A DNA stretch of 64,000 bases from positions 123,704,123-123,768,122 of the forward strand of contig NC_088202.1 in NCBI RefSeq assembly GCF_037126465.1, written 5' to 3'. Shown here piece after piece: positions 57,184 through 64,000 of this stretch (position 1 is the first letter of the stretch; each line of letters starts with the position of its first letter). The stretch comes from Ornithodoros turicata. Its lineage: Eukaryota; Arthropoda; Arachnida; Ixodida; Argasidae. Under the pieces are notes generated by a model. It made no database searches and was not told the origin of the DNA. It saw nothing but the letters and a program-made list of their open reading frames with translations. The position numbers and the translations under genes are program-made.

Positions 57184-60100
57184 TATGGTAGACGTGTAAT
57201 TTTTGACACTCGAGTACGCTTAAATGAGTTAGGTTTGGTCCTTCTTTGTTTGTTTTCTTTTTGTTTTGTTTTTCAGCAGAAAAAAACAATCCGAAATAAT
57301 GGTGGCTCCCAACCTGCGAGGCTCTTGCTTCAATCTATACCTTCGCTAAACTGCTGAATTTCCCACTCTTCTGCGTGCAATAACATGTTAGATAAAATGC
57401 GATTTTTCGAAAGAATTACGCATACTACTAGTTGTCCTTGCAATCGACGTAGAGCCACGAATCATCATTAGCATGTTTCACGTATGCTTTTAAAAGTTCC
57501 GACTTGTTCACATCTTTTTTAAACAAAAAAAAATATATATACAACTATCTAGAACTATCAGAAAACTCACTTGTTTCGGTTACCATCGCAAAATGTATCG
57601 GAGTTCTCAATCATATTTATCTCGGACGCACGCAGTTGTGACGTCAGCAAAGGTGCGGTACCTTATGTTTACGTCACCGTGAAACCTAAACCGGGTACGA
57701 GCATGCGCTTAGTTTTCATCGTTCATCTTACAACAAAAAAATACAACGTTCTGTTGAATGCAGTTTTGCATATAACTCCCAGTGATATACAATTATAACC
57801 TCAGGATCAGTTGGCAGCTTCAGACTGTCCCTTTTCGTGCTTTATTCTTGTCTCGCATGCAGATGCCACGTTTTCTTCATGGTCAGTCAGATGTGAACAT
57901 GTCCCAAGCGTGACCCCAGACAGAACACTTTCTCCTGTAGACGTCCGAAATGGATCCCAAGATCCCTATCCGGAAATCGATATCCGTCGGACATCATTGG
58001 GAGCTTCATACACGGACGTAATTGGTCGTGTATCCGCGTGTTTCCCGTCACGTCTGTTTCAAGAATTTTCCGAATTCGATCCCTTACGGGATGTGAAACG
58101 GATTATTTATTGCGGAAGAGAGAGAAACGGGCGGTGATGTAGCACTGCGAAGTCCTATACTTTCGATGTACCAACTGAATGTCTGAAACCAAAAACTGTA
58201 AGAAACACAGACGTTGCGTTGATTGCGAGTTAATACTCTCACAATATCTCACTTCGTTCTTGTTTGTGTGCGTAATCGAGTTAAGCTTAGACACCTCACC
58301 CATCATTTCGATTAAGAGGCGAGCAGGAGTCTCGAATGTGCGGAAGCTCGCACACAAGCAATATATACTATCAGTTCTCCCTGTTTGGACAAGGAGCTTT
58401 TATATTTCTTTCTTATTGCTTTTAAAAACACCGCGCTCGTTGTCCGTCATGGGATATACGAGAAACAAACGGACAGGAGCAACAGAAAATGAAAGGTGCG
58501 GTGGCTGGGGTTGAAACAAAATGGAATAAAGAAAAATGCTAATTTCTATGCAAAACGCTGGAGAAATGTCTTTCTCCTATACAGATGTTTGTACCTCCGC
58601 ACACCCCTGTAGCTCAGTACAGACAGATGCACGCGTACATAAGTAAGTCTGTGCAACGTCCAGCCGTCTCCTTGTAACATCCCGTGAGAACAAACGACGG
58701 ATATATGTGGGAAGTCCGAACCGTGGCCACTCGGTGATGTGGGGGACGTCCGTCGGAAAAATGTCTGTCTCCGAGGTAGATCCGAATTTCCGTGAAAGGA
58801 CATCCCCAGGAACATCACGGGAGTATCTCTTCTGTTTGGGTCAAAGAGCAGCATATCCTCTGAAGCCATGGTTGTTTGCATGAAACAAATCGAATGCACC
58901 AGCAATATCATGGTTACGTGCATAAGTCTTCCAGACACGTCTTCCCCATTTACAGAACACGTATTAAACCCTGCTTAACGAGCCTGTGACCGTTGGGGAA
59001 CGTTCAGGGACGCAAAGTTAATCTACGCAACGCTGCTTCGATCGTGAACAGACCACCGCTGCTATTCGTAGGTACGTTGTATTAGTCGATGCAAAATGTG
59101 CGAACGACGCTCCCTAAGCAGCTGTCGCTGAAGTTGTGACCAGGGCCGGTGACCCACAACACGCGCGATGATTCCAAACAGCGTAGTTCTATAACTTTTG
59201 ATCATAACTCGCCACAATCAATTTCTGGATTTAGATCGGCACAATCAATTTCTGGAGCAAATCCCCGCTGTTTATCTTGCGTTTATCTTGCGTTTCACAT
59301 CAATCTGTCTCGAGCTCACGAAACAGTATACACACGAAGTTCAATAGAACGACGCAAAGGACGCCCTCTGCACCCATTCATTTCTGAGACCTGTTTAACA
59401 ACCGTTCATTTTCTCCTTTAGGGCTCTCTCGAGAGAGATCCACTTCAGAACAGAACCGTGATCGGGTCTCTATGAATCGAGCGAATGACAAGGAATTGGT
59501 GGGAGCAGCGAATCATTAGAGGCCGACCCTCGATTTGGCCAGATATCTCCGGATGTGCCCTCCACCTCCTTGTGTGTTATCGTTATGTATGTTTCGTACT
59601 CTATCGACGTCTTCCAATATGATGCTCTCCTCATTCGGTACAACCGTCTCGAGACAAAGCAGTGATTGGGAAGAAGAAAAGGAAAGCAAATATGAACCCC
59701 GTGCTTTTATTCATTTTCCAAATGATATTTCCGCGGAAGAGAAAACGACGTTGGGATCCACCTTTGATTCTCCACTACGAACCAAGAAGACGGGGGTGTA
59801 CGTGAACAGAGATTGAGGTTCGTGCGCATGATGGTGGAACAAATGAAAGAGACCTCGAGGTTCGTTTGTTGGAGGATATATCCAGAGGGTATCTTGCTCG
59901 GCAGCGTATTGCGTTTCTTTTTATGATGGAGGATGCAAATCTGCTAGATGGAAGTCGTCGGCGTATTCATCTCGGATGTGCGAGTTGCAGAGTGAGCGTG
60001 GGAGCTTTTCTCTGTGACTCAACAGACGTGTTGTTGTAATGTCGAAACGCATGTGCGCCACGGTTGTGTACTTTTTTTTTTTTTTTTTACTATGACGAAC

Positions 60101-60668
60101 TCAAATGCTGTTTTAGAGTATTTCGACTGTTACAACGTCTTCGCCGTGTCTACCAGAAGACAACTGCGTTTTCATTGATTTGGCGAAAATATGCCGCAAA
60201 AACCACTGTTGCTATCCCGCAAAGCGGTTGCTTAAAAGAGAACGCGTCTCTACACATTCAGTGCGCTATTATATTCGAATGATTTGTCCAAGAAAAGGCA
60301 GAGAGCTGGAGTAGTGAACACAGAATGCAGAATTCTCTGCGGGTTGTGCATACACCGCTTTCAGTGCTTTTTTTTAATCTGTCCTTATGGGTAAGCCCGT
60401 CTCTCAACCGCTATTTTACGTGCGCGTCGCACAAGGCGTGTCGTGGCGATTAACGTGTCACACATTATTCGGCTCGCAATACCAGTTTCCTGCGTGTGTT
60501 GCGGTAGTATGGCGGAAACAAGGCTACGTAGCCGTCCCAATGTAAAGTTCGGCCGGGTAAAGTTGGAACGGTCCCTCGTCTCTCCATTAGTGTCGATAAA
60601 CGTAGGGCCGGCCCTGATGTTTAGTGAACAACATACACAATTGGCAACAATATGCTTCCAAGAGCTTC
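57184..60668. other. No gene seen
   Basis: 3.5 kb without an assignable gene. TCCGTCGGA / GACGTCCG-type motifs recur at 57938-58020 and 58745-58760 and may mark a small element family. A tandem duplication (CACAATCAATTTCTGGA) lies at 59211-59257 and TTTATCTTGCG is repeated at 59272-59295. A T run lies at 60070-60088. Confidence 0.4.
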
Positions 60669-61560
60669 ACGAACACGAACGTTTACAGGGTGTTTCACCT
60701 AAAGTGATAAAAAATTATAGCTGCAACGTACTCTCCGGATGATTGTGGGACTTTCGGCAATTACCTTCTGGAAACTTTTGCCTCCATTTAGGAAGGCTTT
60801 GGACAACTTTTAATTGAGGGAAATTAATTTTTTTCAATTGCACTTTGAAAATTGCCAAGCGAATCTCACTTTTTTTTTACAGATATATGAAGTCCTCCAC
60901 GGACAACCACAGACCCACCAAAAACTACACTCAACATCGCAACAGGAATACTCGAAAAACAATAGCAAAAATTCCGCTTTAGCCCCGCCTGCTTGATTGT
61001 CGCAAAGAAGAGCGCATGGAATCTGTGGGGAGAGGAGGAAGTGTTCCCGCCTCTTGTTTTACCTTTCTTCCCCTCCGCTTTGACCTTGATGCTGTGGTGA
61101 CAACCGTCTTGTCACAATTGTCACAAGGAAAACAAAAACAACCGTCATACCAGTGCCACAAAGAAGGCAAAACAAATGAAGGCGGCGACACTTCCTCCAC
61201 TTGACGCACATTTCACGCGCGCTTCTTTGCGAAAATCAAGCATGCGGGGATAAAGCGTAATTTTTACTAATTCTTTTCGACTATTTCTGTTGTGATACTG
61301 TGCATAGTTTTGTTGGGTCTACGGGTATCCCTGGAGGACTTCATATTTCTGTAAAAAAAAGTGAGGTTCGATTGGCGATTTTCAAAGTTCAATTGAAAAA
61401 ATTAATTTCCCTCAATTACAAGTTGTCCAAAGCCTTCCTAAATGGAGGCAAAAGTTTCCAGAAGGTAATTGCCGAAAGTCCCACAATCATCCGGAGAGTA
61501 CGTTGCAGCTATAATTTTTTATCACTTTAGGTGAAACACCCTGTATACGTTCGTGTTCGT
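60669..61560. repeat. Outer 14-bp inverted repeat around foldback
   Basis: ACGAACACGAACGT at 60669-60682 and its exact complement ACGTTCGTGTTCGT at 61547-61560 lie just outside the TA duplication of the foldback element. Confidence 0.8.
60686..61543. mobile_element. Long foldback element, TA duplicated
   Basis: 858 bp. The left end CAGGGTGTTTCACCTAAAGT is the exact complement of the right end ACTTTAGGTGAAACACCCTG. The arms pair for about 235 bp with few mismatches (TAATTTTTTTCAATTGCACT on the left against AGTTCAATTGAAAAAATTAA on the right), and pairing resumes further in (CTGCTTGATTGTCGCAAAGA against TCTTTGCGAAAATCAAGCAT). TA lies on both sides (60684-60685, 61544-61545). No transposase is seen. 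The type fits MITEs of the IS630/mariner group with very long inverted repeats. Confidence 0.88.
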
Positions 61561-62668
61561 CCAAATATTCCGTCAGTCCAAATATTCTTGAAGCGAGCAA
61601 GTATTAACCGTCAAAACCGCAGCCTCCATTCCATTAACAGTATTACTGTACAGCGAGTCAGACACACGCAAAACGACTAAGAATGCTTCCACGTCCGTGA
61701 TGTCACTCGTGGCTTAATTCAAGCATCACCTAACGCGACGCCCACTGGCTTAGTTCAAAAGAGAGCCTCGTATATTCGAATAGCCCCATTCCACCACTGG
61801 AACATGTTTTGCAGCCGCGAGAACGCATTGAAAATATCAACTAAGAGCAAACCATCGCGAATGCGCTGGCACTCCTCGCCATGTAGGTGGTCAACTCAGC
61901 TTGGACGGAATAGGATATGCGACCGTAACGTGTTCAGCTACTTATAATCCAGTCTGTCGTTTTTCGGAACGAGACAACTGGGAAAGTCTGGAGAAGTACG
62001 GAGACGGCTTCTCTAATGGCTCCATCGAGCGCTGTACCAAGCAAAGATCGCTTCTGAGCCATCAAAGGCCCAGGATTACTTCAGCATGGTCTCGCGTGTT
62101 ACGCTGACCATAACGCATAGCGTACAGCTTCGCGGCGTTGACTCTCTCAGTGCTCGACCTACCGCCATAGAATAGACTAATGGAAGGAGCTTTACGTGCG
62201 AGAAACCGGTGTCGAAACCACCGTGACTGGGCGGCTTCGATAAATTGCTCTGGGTTACTCTCTCCCGCATTCCCTCATTTCTGCTGAAGAACTCAAACAC
62301 TTTACTAAGATATGAAGTTGTTGCTGCACAGATCCCTGGTGCAATGTATGACTATGTCAGTGGTATCGTATCGTTTTCAATGCTTGGTCTACTACATTCC
62401 CCCGTTGGGCACATCTTTCTTCAAATGTCATCGGTCTAAATTTTTTTTTTTCGCTTTGTATGAAGCGAGGCGTCCATGAATTTTCGAAAGAAGCCTCAAA
62501 GCTTCATAGTTTCAGGATTCTACAAGAGAAGGTGGCGTCATCGTGAACTATATGGCGTCGGTGCCCTAGCAACAGCGCGCGTACATCCCCGGTCTCCGCT
62601 GCCCGCCCCACGTTGGAAGGCTGAGTATGCGATGGTGGATGCTAGATTACGCACACTGTGACATCATA
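61561..62668. other. No gene seen
   Basis: No coding motif recognised. Confidence 0.4.
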
Positions 62669-63310
62669 CGAGGGGCGTTCAGTAAGTTCTTAGCCTAACA
62701 TATAAGCGAGAACTCTAGGAGCAAGAGCATCTTTTTCTTTTTTTCTTTCGAATTTGCATTTCCGAACTGGGTCTTTGTGCAGCGTCGGACGTATGGGCTG
62801 GCGCATTCTCATGAAGTAGCGATTTTTTTTTGGTTGCTCAATTGACCTTGGCCCTTCTTTTAGATGGCCTCACGCTACCAAAGCAGCACCTGGGCATAAT
62901 AGGTCCTTGTTGTGCTAGTTTTGGGCGGTAGGTAATCAATCAGCAGAACGTCATTTTCATTTCCCCAAAAAATATCGCCATGATTTTTCCCGCAGAGGCT
63001 GTCTTGTGCGCCCAGGCCATGCTCATTACAGCTTGCTCTCGGGACCCCAGTGGTAAATTCAGGTCTCACCCCTAGTTACCAACCGCTCGTAAAGGCAGCT
63101 TTCATCAGCGTTCCTCGTGGCTAACATTTCATGGCAACATGGCACTCTATTTTTATACATTTCTGACGTGTCAACATTTGGGACACCCAACGCGAACAGA
63201 CCTTGGACATACCCAAATCTCCGTGCGAGATCGTTTCTACGGACCCAGTACTAATGCCCAATTCCGTAGCAACCTGGGGAAACGTCACACGCTTATTGGT
63301 CACTCATATC
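62669..63310 (-). mobile_element. Mariner relic, minus strand
   Basis: The 3' terminal repeat is at 62669-62691 (TACGAGGGGCGTTCAGTAAG). On the minus strand the transposase relic reads KRVTFPQVATELGISTGSVE then TISHGDLGMSKVCSRWV near 63297-63185 (second helix-turn-helix and linker), GNENDVLLIDYLPPKT near 62965-62910 (late core), and LLHENAPAHTSD near 62812-62770, where the catalytic HDN is HEN. The remainder to the third catalytic residue is deleted. The 5' end and first helix-turn-helix are not recognised; a few degraded residues may lie at 63320-63480. Inactive. Confidence 0.82.
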
Positions 63311-63589
63311 CACGTCGCCCGTTTTGCGGCACATTTCCTCAGCGGCGACTTCAATTCAGCGACCGACCCGCCCGGCGCGACACGAGATCATGGAACATTT
63401 CAATACCGTCAGTCCCATCGCGTCATACTTAGACTTAGAACGTCTTAAACGCTCCTTGTGCTTTCGCACGAACCCTCGTGCTGTTTCATGGTACATTCGT
63501 GTCACATAGAGAAAGATGATCATGATTATTTTTTATTTACTTACTTATTCCGGGGGTACAAAGTAATGGTTAGTTTGTACAGGAAGAGG

Positions 63590-63890
63590 TGCTGGTGGTG
63601 GTGCTTCTGAAAGGGCTCGCTGTTGGCGGACCCACAGAGGTGGACAACGTCGCGAATAAAGCACGGTTCACATTATTGCATTCGAATACGTGCGTGCAGC
63701 TGCATGCGCATGCGTTGACATTCTTCTTCTTCTTCTACCTGAAGCGCCGCCTATGACTGAATTTGTTTCGCAGGGCGACGCGCAAGTTGGTTACCACGGC
63801 AACCCGCAGCGCTAGCATTTGCACGCATTGGAACGCAACAGTGCAAACCGCACTTGACGCTCTGGGGGAATGTGCGTCCTGGGGCCCGAA
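63590..63890 (-). repeat. SINE2 copy interrupted by a MITE
   Basis: The SINE2 body is split: GGGCTCGCTGTTGGCGGACC and GGACAACGTCGCGAA before, GACGCTCTGGGGGAATGTGC and GTCCTGGGGCCCG after. The consensus joins at GTCGCGA / TAACGCTCTGG. The head is missing. Confidence 0.7.
63660..63845. repeat. Small MITE nested in SINE2
   Basis: The left end GCACGGTTCACATTATTGCA and the complement of the right end GTGCGGTTTGCACTGTTGCG match at about 14 of 20 positions, and pairing continues (TTCGAATACGTGCGTGCA against TTCCAATGCGTGCAAATG). About 186 bp, non-coding. A TCTTCTTCTTCTTCT run lies inside at 63722-63738. Confidence 0.6.
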
Positions 63891-64000
63891 CTTTTCGTTA
63901 TCCCATAAGGCGCGTTAAATGCATCACTTCGGCCCGTGATTCCCCACGAGCACTTGCGCCACAACGAGCCAAAGCGGCTTTGGAGCACGCGAACTTTATG

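Noticed and set aside
58546..58938. 130-codon minus frame with signal-like N-terminus
   Set aside because: The region carries GACGTCCG motifs seen also near 57940, suggesting a small repeat, and no cysteine pattern or domain supports a secreted protein.
1..64000. CRISPR arrays, operons, bacterial promoters or phage genes
   Set aside because: The window is eukaryotic repeat-rich DNA. The regular repeat at 33.5-34.4 kb has a 331-bp unit with tRNA-like parts and is not a CRISPR array.

Overview
The window looks like nuclear DNA of a tick or close chelicerate relative. The main reason is a tRNA-derived SINE (SINE1 here) whose body resembles, from memory, SINEs common in tick genomes. There are no ribosome binding sites, operons or compact genes. 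I find no host protein-coding gene I can support. Almost every recognisable coding stretch is a broken piece of a transposable element, with stop codons, frameshifts or deletions. The window is best read as a gene-poor, repeat-dense intergenic or intronic region.

Layout. 0.5-4.2 kb holds two inverted copies of a second SINE family (SINE2), a degenerate non-LTR (LINE) reverse transcriptase and a SINE1. 1.9-10.5 kb holds a cluster of at least nine copies of one palindromic MITE (family A), interrupted by an element with GGGGCAAGATGAG termini. 10.6-11.2 kb is a GGAGTAA-motif element. 12.5-15.4 kb is a BEL/Pao retrotransposon body preceded by an inverted BEL/Pao end and interrupted by a LINE 3' end with its own target-site duplication. 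16.1-17.0 kb is an internally deleted mariner. 18.3-19.6 kb is a hAT-like element with ATCGAT-rich ends. 20-33 kb holds scattered SINEs, a Tc1-like relic, a hAT relic and two palindromic MITEs. 33.5-34.4 kb is a compound inverted array of tRNA-Thr-like units flanked by a 9-bp direct repeat. 35.3-36.3 kb is a LINE RNase H region. 36.6-38.7 kb is a 2-kb element with CACTCTTAA termini and a nested hairpin MITE. 44-45.8 kb is a second BEL/Pao relic. 47.5-48.2 kb holds SINE2 copies. 52.6-54.3 kb is a head-to-head pair of Penelope-like 3' ends. 55.1-57.2 kb is a hAT-like element with another hAT-like element nested inside, both with 8-bp duplications. 60.7-61.5 kb is a long foldback element. 62.7-63.3 kb is a second mariner relic and 63.6-63.9 kb a SINE2 containing a small nested MITE.

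The features do not act together as a pathway. What the sequence records is a history of insertions: LINE into Pao, hAT into hAT, MITE into a 2-kb DNA element, MITE into SINE. The most unusual structures are the tRNA-Thr-like inverted array, the set of element families sharing CACTCT-type termini, and the foldback element inside a perfect 14-bp inverted repeat. All family assignments rest on reading motifs by eye; no database search was possible.
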